From positions 1 through 64,000 of the forward strand of contig CBFHTO010000008.1 of NCBI GenBank assembly GCA_965658765.1: 64,000 bases of DNA. The letters are read 5' to 3'. Below the pieces are notes generated by a model, which saw only the letters and a list, made by a program, of their open reading frames with translations, was not told the origin of the DNA and searched no databases. Below, piece after piece: positions 45,314-53,371 of this stretch. The stretch is from Glaciecola sp965658765. Its GTDB lineage: Bacteria > Pseudomonadota > Gammaproteobacteria > Enterobacterales > Alteromonadaceae. Both the position numbers and the translations under genes were made by a program. The stretch's first letter is position 1. Every line of letters begins with the position of its first letter.

Positions 45314-46273
45314 TTATTTTGATATGAACGTTCCATTATTTTGCTCACTTACGGCAGACATCAAAGTCGCAAACCTCAGCATATCATTTGTGATCCCACG
45401 TTTGGGGCGCTTGAAGCCAATAGCATGAATCCGAGCGATCTTTGTACCGTCATTAGCAGTGTTTAAGCGGTTAATTTGTTGTAGAGTCATGTCGTATGAA
45501 GCGCCTGAATAATCATCACCGAAAACATACAGAGCAAGGGAATCTGTTCGTTTACTATAAACGCGAAGCGCCGTCGATATACCCTCTACTGGAGATGAAT
45601 TAGAGGCTCCCGACCAAGATTGCATTTCAGCTAGCACTGCCGCTCTTTGAACGCTATTATCGCTTCGCCAACGCCCAGCTGTGGTTTCTCTTAGAAATAA
45701 ACCATTGTCAGATATAACTTGAAATCCCTTGACTTGTGGGTGGTTGTTCAGCACTTGCTCCATCGTATTAAGTACCTTGTTCCACATACTTTTCATACTG
45801 CCAGAGGTATCTACAATAAAGATTACATAATCGCTATCAACCGGTATCCCACCGACTTCTTCATCACGCTTGGTTGCTTTGCCAACATCGATGGCTGCGC
45901 GCTGACGAGAGACTATCGTTTGCTCCAAGCCTTGCGCTTGGTCATTTAACTCAAGCAAATTTTGCCTTGCCCTAGCGATGTCTGTCTCTAAGGCGGCAGA
46001 ATCAGAGGTAAGCGAACTTTTTTGCGCCAGTAGCTTTTTAGCTGCGCTTTGCGAAGATTTGGTGGACTCACTTATATTTGAAAGTTGTGCCTCAATGTCA
46101 TTCATTTCTTGAATTTGAGAAATGATTGCGGAAGTATCAGCCGCTTCGCTAAACTCGCCTTGAACACCGTTTTTAGCGAGTAATATCAGCATCACTACCG
46201 CACCAAATGCACAAGAAATCACATCTAAAAATGACAAGCTAAATACTTCAATTGGGCGTCTTTGTTTTTTCAT
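45314..46273 (-). CDS. vWA-domain protein with ExbD-like membrane segment (1)
   Basis: Protein of about 319 residues, last gene of the envelope locus. An N-terminal membrane segment FSLSFLDVISCAFGAVVMLILLA (about 11-33) resembles the single ExbD/TolR/MotB helix. A coiled coil (about 48-130) follows, then a von Willebrand A domain (about 145-319) with MIDAS motif DTSGS (about 155-159) and Ser/Asp residues in SGASNSSPVEGI and YVFGDDYSG. Topology should place the vWA domain in the periplasm. ATG 46273 overlaps the upstream stop as ATGA; ATG 46279 is an alternative. I do not recognise a named family; the role is inferred from the partner TolQ-like channel. Confidence 0.8.
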   Translation of the reverse strand: MKKQRRPIEVFSLSFLDVISCAFGAVVMLILLAKNGVQGEFSEAADTSAIISQIQEMNDIEAQLSNISESTKSSQSAAKKLLAQKSSLTSDSAALETDIARARQNLLELNDQAQGLEQTIVSRQRAAIDVGKATKRDEEVGGIPVDSDYVIFIVDTSGSMKSMWNKVLNTMEQVLNNHPQVKGFQVISDNGLFLRETTAGRWRSDNSVQRAAVLAEMQSWSGASNSSPVEGISTALRVYSKRTDSLALYVFGDDYSGASYDMTLQQINRLNTANDGTKIARIHAIGFKRPKRGITNDMLRFATLMSAVSEQNNGTFISK

Positions 46274-47340
46274 GGCCATGTTGGCGCCGGTTGAATGAAG
46301 GTACCACCCGTAAAATTAGACCATTGCCAGTAATGAGCCGGGGCTTGAGGGTCCCCTTCCAGAGGCAATAGTACAATATTCGTTTTGACCCCGCTGAGTG
46401 GGTTCATTCTCATCGTCCATTGCATAAGCTCAGATCGACACTCGCCGGTGATGGTCTTTTGTTGGCCCTTAAATGGTTTACAATTGCGTGAACCCGAAAA
46501 CCCTGAGGTATTAGGCAGCAAACTCGGCAAGCCATCTGTAATAATATACAAATCGGTCATATTGGGATTGAGTCGTGATATCTCTTGTAAGCCCTTTAAT
46601 AAGTTGGTCCCTGTGTGAGGAACGATACTTTCAATATCGGTGAGTAAACTCTTCAATGCCTTGCTAGATCTTGCATTGATAATAGCGTTAGGCCCTATCA
46701 TTTCTGCTGACTCATTATAAGCAAGCAATGTTACTCTGCTTTGCTCAGGTATTCTCGCAATCAACCATTTTAAAATTCTTTTGGTTCGTTGCCATTTTGG
46801 GCCAGCCTGTTTCTGTTTATCACTGCCCAATTTCCGTTTTATTATTTGGATTAATTCTTGGTCAGTCATAGATGCGCTAGCATCGACGAGAATACCTATC
46901 TGTTTGCCTTCAACCGTTAAACCTAGCAAGTATTGCTCTTCACTCACCTCAGGTAAATCAATTGAGTCATCCGCTTCAATCGGCGCCATCGCGGCAATCG
47001 CATCTTGCAGTTGCGCAATCACTGCTTTTTTCTCTGCAATTTGCTGTTGTAAGCTGAGTTTTGTCACGATCAAACTTTGTACATTCTTTGCTTCCTGAAC
47101 AGAGGCATCGTTCAGTTGCTCTTTTTGTTCTTTTGCGCTTTCAGCAAGTGCTTGAGCCTGTTCCATTTGACTTTGCAGACTCTGCAACTCTTGCTCAAGC
47201 CTTTCAATTTCACTGCTCGGAATTGGCGTATCATCTTGAAAATTTACGATAATTAAAATCAATAGAACTGCGCCAAGACCACAAGCCATAACGTCCAAAA
47301 ACGCTAGGTTAAACTCACCGTTTCGTCTCAGCTTTAACAT
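46270..47340 (-). CDS. vWA-domain protein with ExbD-like membrane segment (2)
   Basis: Paralogue of the preceding gene, 356 residues. The membrane segment LAFLDVMACGLGAVLLILIIV (about 12-32) repeats the FLDVxxCxxGAV pattern, then a coiled coil (about 42-115) and a vWA domain (about 145-350) with MIDAS DASAS (153-157), Thr in HTGTNLLKGLQE and Asp in YIITDGLPS. Two Cys in SRNCKPFKGQQKTITGECRS may form a disulfide, fitting a periplasmic location. It starts 14 bases after the TolQ-like gene. The pair may form a heteromeric stator subunit. Confidence 0.8.
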   Translation of the reverse strand: MLKLRRNGEFNLAFLDVMACGLGAVLLILIIVNFQDDTPIPSSEIERLEQELQSLQSQMEQAQALAESAKEQKEQLNDASVQEAKNVQSLIVTKLSLQQQIAEKKAVIAQLQDAIAAMAPIEADDSIDLPEVSEEQYLLGLTVEGKQIGILVDASASMTDQELIQIIKRKLGSDKQKQAGPKWQRTKRILKWLIARIPEQSRVTLLAYNESAEMIGPNAIINARSSKALKSLLTDIESIVPHTGTNLLKGLQEISRLNPNMTDLYIITDGLPSLLPNTSGFSGSRNCKPFKGQQKTITGECRSELMQWTMRMNPLSGVKTNIVLLPLEGDPQAPAHYWQWSNFTGGTFIQPAPTWP

Positions 47341-47354
47341 ATCGGATATTGTAC

Positions 47355-48122
47355 TTATTTATGTAATTGCGTAAGCAAATGACGTTCACAATTTTTTTGC
47401 GTATTGATGACCATCTCATCCTGCCGGTTGTTTAAAACATGTAGTAAGTACATCAGGATTATAGAAATGACCAACGCCACCAAAGTCGAGTTAAAAGCCA
47501 CACCCAGCTTGTCAACCATTCCACTAATATCCCCCGCAACGGCTTCTTCCGCTTTAGCTAAAGCACTGCCTATCCCTCTAACCGTGCCGATGAAGCCAAT
47601 ACTCGGTATTGCCCAAATAAAGTAACGGATCATACTGTTACCCGACTCCAATTGAGCCGCTAATATCTCTACGCTATCACTGATCGCAGCAGACGCATGT
47701 TGCACATTTTGAGTATTTTTGAATCGGCGTAAACAATTAATCCAAGTCGACATGGAGCTATTCTCCGAGTATGCGCTGCTTTCTAACTCTCTCAATGCCT
47801 TATCAACGTCTAGAGGTGTATCTTTATCATATGCCGATAAATAATCCATGGTGAATAAAGGCTCTTCGTGAAAGACAATTTTCTGATATTTATAAATCAT
47901 CAAGAAACAACAAAAGATACCTAAGGTAATACTCGCTTGTTGTTCGAAGTCTTTTAAAATAACCCATATATTAGTCGTCGCGCCGCTTCCATTTAAGGCG
48001 ATTGCTGCATCAGCGAAAGGTCTTATTAAACCTTCATATGTAAGGTGAGTAGCAACGACAATGGCGAGAAAAATGCCAAGTGTAATTGGCCAAGACGGAT
48101 TCATATTTATTTTATTGTTCAT
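47355..48122 (-). CDS. MotA/TolQ/ExbB-type proton channel protein
   Basis: Inner-membrane protein of 255 residues from ATG 48122, one base after the stop of the 44-residue gene; an in-frame GTG at 48134 is possible. Hydrophobic segments lie near 10-32, 55-77, about 160-190 and 205-225. The MotA/ExbB core is recognisable in YFIWAIPSIGFIGTVRGIG then SALAKAEEAVAGDISGMVDKLGVAFNSTLVALVISIILM, the region lining the proton path. A TolQ-like channel next to two ExbD-like vWA proteins indicates a proton-motive-force-driven stator of the Tol/Exb/Mot superfamily. Confidence 0.87.
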   Translation of the reverse strand: MNNKINMNPSWPITLGIFLAIVVATHLTYEGLIRPFADAAIALNGSGATTNIWVILKDFEQQASITLGIFCCFLMIYKYQKIVFHEEPLFTMDYLSAYDKDTPLDVDKALRELESSAYSENSSMSTWINCLRRFKNTQNVQHASAAISDSVEILAAQLESGNSMIRYFIWAIPSIGFIGTVRGIGSALAKAEEAVAGDISGMVDKLGVAFNSTLVALVISIILMYLLHVLNNRQDEMVINTQKNCERHLLTQLHK

Positions 48123-48123
48123 G

Positions 48124-48258
48124 CTATATATCACTCGGGAGGGTTGCAGGAGAATCTAAACTAATTTGGGCAGCAATTACTGCCGTATAGCCTATTCCCC
48201 CTACCATCAGGACTAGTACAATTCGCGTTATCCAAAGCTTGATCTTTGTTTTGTTCAT
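48124..48258 (-). CDS. 44-residue single-pass membrane peptide
   Basis: ATG 48258 to TAG 48124 encodes MNKTKIKLWITRIVLVLMVG, then GGIGYTAVIAAQ and a polar tail. A basic N-terminus precedes one hydrophobic helix (about 9-31). The stop is one base from the TolQ-like ATG (TAGCATG), the spacing of coupled genes, and the frame fills an otherwise empty interval between the SUMF1/PEGA gene and the channel gene. No strong Shine-Dalgarno is visible. It could be a stator accessory subunit. No family recognised. Confidence 0.6.
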   Translation of the reverse strand: MNKTKIKLWITRIVLVLMVGGIGYTAVIAAQISLDSPATLPSDI

Positions 48259-48352
48259 AGTAAGTTTTCTGTCATTTGTGTTATGCATATAGCTTGTTTA
48301 GCTCTTCGACTATGCGATCCTTTTCAATTTCGGTATTGTGATATATGTCGAT

Positions 48353-48384
48353 TTTTTATCCTCAAAGATTTTTATCCTCAAAGA
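48353..48384. repeat. Perfect 16-bp tandem duplication at the 3' end of the PEGA/FGE gene
   Basis: TTTTTATCCTCAAAGA occurs at 48353-48368 and again at 48369-48384. On the minus strand the first copy encountered covers the final codons and TGA stop of the gene; the second is untranslated. Confidence 0.95.
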
Positions 48385-50384
48385 TAGCGAGCGATTCGAA
48401 AACCAAGATTCGGTCTCGCTTGCGCTGAAAAGTCACGGTAAGCGGCTCGGAGTTCTCTTAGTCTTCCGGTCTCAAAGTTTCCACCTTTGATGACCCAAGC
48501 TTCTCCTCGGCTTGGACCTAAATAATCTGTGTAAGTTTTTGACTGATCAGGAATCGAAGACGTGTAATAGTCGTGCACCCACTCACTGACATTTCCAGCT
48601 AAATCGTATAAGCCGTTTCTATCCACACGATAACTCGCTACTTCGGCAAGGCCTGAATGATTGTCCTTATATTCATCAAGCAAAATGACTTGCTGGCCAG
48701 TCCGACTTTGATCAGCAAAATTACCTGCGTCTTTTGGGATCTTTTCTTGATTACCCCATACATAAATGGTGCTCTGGGCGCGCCTTGCTTTTTTCGCAAG
48801 CCATTCCCACTCTGCCTCAGTGGGTAGTCTATATCCCTTGGAATCTGGATCCGCTCCGATGTAGCGATTTCCGTCAAATAGATAAAAAGGACTTAAGCCT
48901 TCTTGTGCACTAAGCCAATTGCAAAACTTTATAACGTCCAAATATTCTACATTACTTACAGGTAAATCTAAGTTTGAGGATTTATTTAAATAGCGCGCAT
49001 ACTGTGCCTGGGTAATTTCTGTTTCTGCGACCATGAAAGGCTTGTCAAAGCCTATCGTAAGCTCATGTTCATTGCGGCGTCGCCCTGGCTCATTTTGTGC
49101 AGACCCCATCACAAAATTATCTGCTCTGAAAGCTCTCATCTTAATGCCAAGTTCAGTGATAAATAAGGGACGCCCCTCTTTTCGTCTCGCGTCATATTCG
49201 CTAAGTAGCTCAATTTTTACCTTATTCAACTGATTCGGGTTTATTTTAAGCGTGACATTTTGCTTCCTAAACCCAGGAGCAGACACCTCCAATCTATGCT
49301 CTAATGCCGCAATTTGCTTGACGACTTGATTGGGGCGGATGCGTTTTCCATTAAGCAATACGGTTGCGGGTACATTAGTATTAACCTGTAGGTCACCGAA
49401 TAGAGGCACTAAGGTAATATCGATAACATTACTTGTTAGACTACTTGGCTTAACACTTTGTGAAAAGCTAGAGTAGCCTGGCTTCATGTATCTAATTTCT
49501 TGTTCTACGTGAGCGTCGGTTTTAATCATACCTGGGGATTGTTTGATATTGTTGACCAACAAAACGCCCCCTTTAGGGCTGACTCTCACATCAAGCATTG
49601 CTTGCTCATAGGCGAGTTGATAACGGCGAGAAGGATTAAGAAAACGCTTGGTTATCTCGAGTTGGTCTTTTACCGTTTGATAGTCCTCCAGCGCCACTTG
49701 GACATCGTATTTTCCACCAGGCAGAGATATATCGATTGGGCTTTTTCCAATTGGTTTTTGGTTGACCATGATCTGCGCACCATCTGGGAGCGAACTTATC
49801 CTTAAACTTCCCTCAATTGATTCAAAGACAAACCCAATGTCGAGCTTTTGCGCTCTTTCCAATTCGATAGTTTTTGGCGCGGAGATATAGTATTTATTAT
49901 TAACTTCAAAAGTGTGCTTACCAGGTGGTAATGAATGTTGAAGTACCTCACCTATATCCACCAAGTTACCATTTACAAACCATTGATTTTCTGACAAATA
50001 AGCTGAGTTTATCTCTTCTGAAGGAATTATTTTGGCAGTAACCTGCGCAGGGCTTGGCAAAAGCTCGACTTGGATGTTTGAGTCTTCTTGCCCGCTTATT
50101 CTCAGCTCTGCTGATTCAAATGTAGGCGCCTCTATAAACAAACTTGCCTCGTTCCACATCACATAGGCTTGATTGCCAGCCACCCATGCGAAGCCGTCTT
50201 TAACTGTGAGATTAGCCGTTTCTCTTGCCTCGTTTGGCATAATCTGAATTTGATATGCCCTTACAAAAAACAACCAAACCAGCACTAAGCCTACAAGTAC
50301 CGTACATACGATTGCGGTTAATAGATATAGCCATATATTGTTACGTCTAGCAAGCGCGATTCGAGCGTCAATTGAAGGTTCCAT
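48378..50384 (-). CDS. Membrane-anchored PEGA-repeat protein with FGE/SUMF1-like domain
   Basis: Protein of 668 residues. One membrane segment (about 17-41) follows a short cytoplasmic N-terminus. The periplasmic part has three PEGA-like repeats (about 192-246, for example GSLRISSLPDGAQIMVNQKP; about 262-322; about 329-393), then a formylglycine-generating-enzyme-like domain (about 422-668: FVMGSAQNEPG, GYRLPTEAEWEW, LYDLAGNVSEWVHD, GFRIARYL). The catalytic cysteines of true FGE near the C-terminus are absent (VIKGGNFETGRLRELRAAYR), the only Cys being C488, so it should be structural or ligand-binding. The last codons lie in a 16-bp tandem duplication (48353-48384). Confidence 0.85.
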   Translation of the reverse strand: MEPSIDARIALARRNNIWLYLLTAIVCTVLVGLVLVWLFFVRAYQIQIMPNEARETANLTVKDGFAWVAGNQAYVMWNEASLFIEAPTFESAELRISGQEDSNIQVELLPSPAQVTAKIIPSEEINSAYLSENQWFVNGNLVDIGEVLQHSLPPGKHTFEVNNKYYISAPKTIELERAQKLDIGFVFESIEGSLRISSLPDGAQIMVNQKPIGKSPIDISLPGGKYDVQVALEDYQTVKDQLEITKRFLNPSRRYQLAYEQAMLDVRVSPKGGVLLVNNIKQSPGMIKTDAHVEQEIRYMKPGYSSFSQSVKPSSLTSNVIDITLVPLFGDLQVNTNVPATVLLNGKRIRPNQVVKQIAALEHRLEVSAPGFRKQNVTLKINPNQLNKVKIELLSEYDARRKEGRPLFITELGIKMRAFRADNFVMGSAQNEPGRRRNEHELTIGFDKPFMVAETEITQAQYARYLNKSSNLDLPVSNVEYLDVIKFCNWLSAQEGLSPFYLFDGNRYIGADPDSKGYRLPTEAEWEWLAKKARRAQSTIYVWGNQEKIPKDAGNFADQSRTGQQVILLDEYKDNHSGLAEVASYRVDRNGLYDLAGNVSEWVHDYYTSSIPDQSKTYTDYLGPSRGEAWVIKGGNFETGRLRELRAAYRDFSAQARPNLGFRIARYL

Positions 50385-50426
50385 TTTATGAGAAAATCCC
50401 TGTTATTAGCTGGTCAAAAATAAACT

Positions 50427-51893
50427 TCATAAACGCTCATCACATTCAATGGCAACACTAATAGGCGCATCGGGCTCAACATCAAAGGTGATACGTTTAT
50501 TTCGATAACCCTCACGGCGACATTCAAGCGTATAAGTACCAGGTTTTAATTTTATTTCTTTTGTTTCATGCACGCCAACATGACCCACGCCAACCACGGT
50601 AACATAGGAGGCGTTGTCTGATTGCACGGTAACTAGCACTTCCGAAGAATAGTATGAGATTAATTCTTGTAAGCGATCACCTAAGCTTTTAACCGTAGGA
50701 GAAAGTAACGAAGACATCTTTAATTCTTTGAGTAAATTAGCCGCGCTCTGTCTGACGTTTGTATCAGATAAACGCTCGGGGCGATTTACAAACGATTTTA
50801 AGCGAGCTTGATGACGCAAGACCTGCTGCGTTAATTGGCTCAATTCAATCAATTCTTCATCTTGAGGAAATTCTGCCAAAATAGTAGCGATCTGCTGGTC
50901 AAGCATCGGCCATTTATCCTCTGAAGCCATCTTTGTTAATGTTTGCTTCGTTCGAATTAGGTTTTCATTAGCCTCAAGCTCGTCAAGCTCTTGACGTAAT
51001 AACTGTGCACCAAGGCTGTTTGGTTTAATCGTGGCCGCTTCTGCCAGAAAAGATCTGGCTCGTTGATATTCTCTTTTATCAATAGCTTGTCGCACTTGTT
51101 TTAGCTTTGCTTCTAAGCTCGATTTTTGATACTCATCACTTACTTCTTTGAGCTCACGAGCCAAATTGGTTTGGTTTGGATCAATATCAATAATGCTTTG
51201 CAATAAGTCTATTTGCTTGCTCAGATCTCGTTCTACCTCAGCAACCTCTAATGCCTGCATTAAGCCAATAATTTCTTGCTGTGCTTCAAGTTTTGATTGC
51301 AACTCTGACAATCTTGGATGGGCGGGATTTAGCTCTCGCGCCTTCGATAATGAAAGTGCAGCCTGATTAAATTGGCCCTGATCAATGTACTTCTCAGATT
51401 CGCTTAAATATTTACTAGTAGCCTGCTGCCAGCGTTCTATGAGCGCTTTGGCATCTCGCTGCATTTCCCTGAAAGCACTAAGCGCAAGGTCAAAACGCCC
51501 TCTGGCAAAATCGTTCAACATTTTGTCTTTTTGAAGTGAAAAGCCGCTACTAGTCTCATTCTCAAAATCAGCCAGTATAATTTGCTCAATTTTGGGCTGA
51601 ACAAGCATCTCATATTGACTTAGCTCATCTTTGAACACTTCTCGCAGCTGTTCAAGCTCCTTTGCACTCAACTCCTGATTGGGAACATTTGTTGCTAGCT
51701 CGTCCTGAGCCTCAGCTTCACCGTATTGAAAAGCCAAGTACACAATCACTATCAAAAAAACCAATAAGAAACCAAACACATAAAAACGCAGCACCTTTTT
51801 ACGCTGTTCTTGATGAGCTCGTATTTTTTCATCAGTGTGCTTAGCCTGCTCTGTTAAAAGCTCTTCTGGCTTACCTGGATTTTGGTTTTGCAT
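50427..51893 (-). CDS. Single-pass coiled-coil protein with C-terminal PEGA domain
   Basis: Protein of 488 residues. A charged cytoplasmic N-terminus (about 1-34) is followed by a membrane segment (about 35-55, FYVFGFLLVFLIVIVYLAF), a long helical region with TPR-like repeats (KYIDQGQFNQAALSLSKARE, about 169; IDKREYQRARSFLAEAA, about 271) and a PEGA domain at the end (about 415-485: GVGHVGVHETKEIKLKPG, TYTLECRREGYRNKRITF). It lies 42 bases upstream of the PEGA/FGE gene. The shared PEGA domains suggest a periplasmic scaffold that touches peptidoglycan or outer membrane. Function unknown. Confidence 0.78.
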   Translation of the reverse strand: MQNQNPGKPEELLTEQAKHTDEKIRAHQEQRKKVLRFYVFGFLLVFLIVIVYLAFQYGEAEAQDELATNVPNQELSAKELEQLREVFKDELSQYEMLVQPKIEQIILADFENETSSGFSLQKDKMLNDFARGRFDLALSAFREMQRDAKALIERWQQATSKYLSESEKYIDQGQFNQAALSLSKARELNPAHPRLSELQSKLEAQQEIIGLMQALEVAEVERDLSKQIDLLQSIIDIDPNQTNLARELKEVSDEYQKSSLEAKLKQVRQAIDKREYQRARSFLAEAATIKPNSLGAQLLRQELDELEANENLIRTKQTLTKMASEDKWPMLDQQIATILAEFPQDEELIELSQLTQQVLRHQARLKSFVNRPERLSDTNVRQSAANLLKELKMSSLLSPTVKSLGDRLQELISYYSSEVLVTVQSDNASYVTVVGVGHVGVHETKEIKLKPGTYTLECRREGYRNKRITFDVEPDAPISVAIECDERL

Positions 51894-51950
51894 TGAACCG
51901 CGCTTCCTCTCTATTCAGCAAGTAATATCGACTTTCGCCAAACTTCTTTT

Positions 51951-53261
51951 TTATAATTGAATATCAGGGGTTTTCTCTTGTTCAAATAATTTTCGCAGAT
52001 GGGTCTTCCACTGTAGGTATTGTTCCTGTGCCGTTCCTTGTAGCTCTATTGTCTCATCTTCAAACTCAATAACTGTGTTACTCACACTCAAGTCTAAAGC
52101 CTTTCCTTGCTCGTCGATGATTGCGCTGTGTTGTTTCATGCGCGCGTTATTCTGAAACGCATCGTTAATTGCCCATACCGAACCTATACCTGCAAGCACT
52201 GCACCAGCCTCACCTGCAGAAGAACCACTATTTTTGGCAAGAACCGCAGCAATAATGGCTGCACCAACCCCTAGCAGAGCTTTTGAGTTTCGCTCAAACT
52301 GCGCTTCTCGAGCAGCAATAATTTCGGGAAGTGTTTCAGCCTGCCATGTTGAATAGGCGTCTTTTGTTTCGGCTTGGAATACGTCATAGTTATTTTGCAG
52401 AGTGTCTACAAATAAAAGCTCCTGAGCACGTAAATCCTTTATCCTTGCAAGCATCGGATCGTTCTCATCTGGTAAGCCCGTCAACTCAAACTTGTAATAA
52501 CGTTGTCCGTTCTTCTTTTTCAATTCGGTGGTTAGAAATTGATCGTAATTTTCAGGGGAATAATAACGAGCATAGCGCATTAGTGACATATTTTTAATAT
52601 ATTGCTTTTCAGGTTCATCAAGCTCACGAAGCACTTCTACTACGAAATCGCTGGCTCTATTAAAGACTGGCTCATAAGGGTTCTTATCTAAATTTCGTTG
52701 GTCACGCATAAACCCTTTTGAGACTGTATGCTCAAAGTTTTTTTCCCCTAAAATCTCCCCAGTACTGTCTATTACCGTAACCGCTATTTCAACGACTTCG
52801 CTGTCAGAGTGTTTAATTTGCCCTAAAACAAATAGGTCTGAGGGAGTACTAGCATCCGGCACAACACTCACACTGCCAAAAACTCGCTTTTTGTCTAGAG
52901 CCGATTTCATCTCAGCAGCAAACAACTTCGCTTCTGTTCTGCGCAATTGCGGCCAAATGCCTTCCTCGACTAATTTGTCTGAATCTATATCACCGTAATC
53001 ATCAAGGGGGAAGCCTGGATCAAACGCAGGTATCGCAAGATCTAAAAAAATATTTGCCTTTGTCAGCTCATCCTGAGGCTGTGTGCTTGGTGACTCGATG
53101 GGCGTCGGGCCAACTAATATAGGCTCTTTAAAGCGATTGGAAGTTGTATTGCAGCCCGCTAAAACAAGTAAGACAATCAAAATAAACATGACTGTCTTGA
53201 CCATCGAGTTCACTAAAGTAGGTGTTTTATTACACTCAATTGGATGATGTGGCTTTTGCAT
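51951..53261 (-). CDS. Putative outer-membrane lipoprotein of the envelope locus
   Basis: Protein of up to 436 residues. A hydrophobic stretch ends in lipobox VLAGC followed by NTTSNRF, so it is probably lipidated. ATG 53261 has GGAAAA before it but gives a 36-residue signal; an internal ATG at 53204 (MVKTVMFILIVLLVLAGC) gives a normal signal but no ribosome binding site. After a domain with LFVLGQIKHSDSEVVEIAVTV (CsgG/TolB-N-like strand pattern, a guess) there is a glycine/alanine-rich apolar segment (about 336-375, ALLGVGAAIIAAVLAKNSG) that could insert in a membrane or drive oligomerisation. No family recognised. Confidence 0.7.
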   Translation of the reverse strand: MQKPHHPIECNKTPTLVNSMVKTVMFILIVLLVLAGCNTTSNRFKEPILVGPTPIESPSTQPQDELTKANIFLDLAIPAFDPGFPLDDYGDIDSDKLVEEGIWPQLRRTEAKLFAAEMKSALDKKRVFGSVSVVPDASTPSDLFVLGQIKHSDSEVVEIAVTVIDSTGEILGEKNFEHTVSKGFMRDQRNLDKNPYEPVFNRASDFVVEVLRELDEPEKQYIKNMSLMRYARYYSPENYDQFLTTELKKKNGQRYYKFELTGLPDENDPMLARIKDLRAQELLFVDTLQNNYDVFQAETKDAYSTWQAETLPEIIAAREAQFERNSKALLGVGAAIIAAVLAKNSGSSAGEAGAVLAGIGSVWAINDAFQNNARMKQHSAIIDEQGKALDLSVSNTVIEFEDETIELQGTAQEQYLQWKTHLRKLFEQEKTPDIQL

Positions 53262-53371
53262 TTTTCCGGCTTGTCCTCAACGAAACTTGTGGATATAAAG
53301 TAAACTTACGACTAAAAACTGTAGCATCAAAAATCCATAGAATTCCCATTATATTTTTCGAAACACATTGG

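Noticed and set aside
48378..50384. Gene called a sulfatase-activating formylglycine-generating enzyme
   Set aside because: The C-terminal catalytic cysteines are missing and no sulfatase is nearby.
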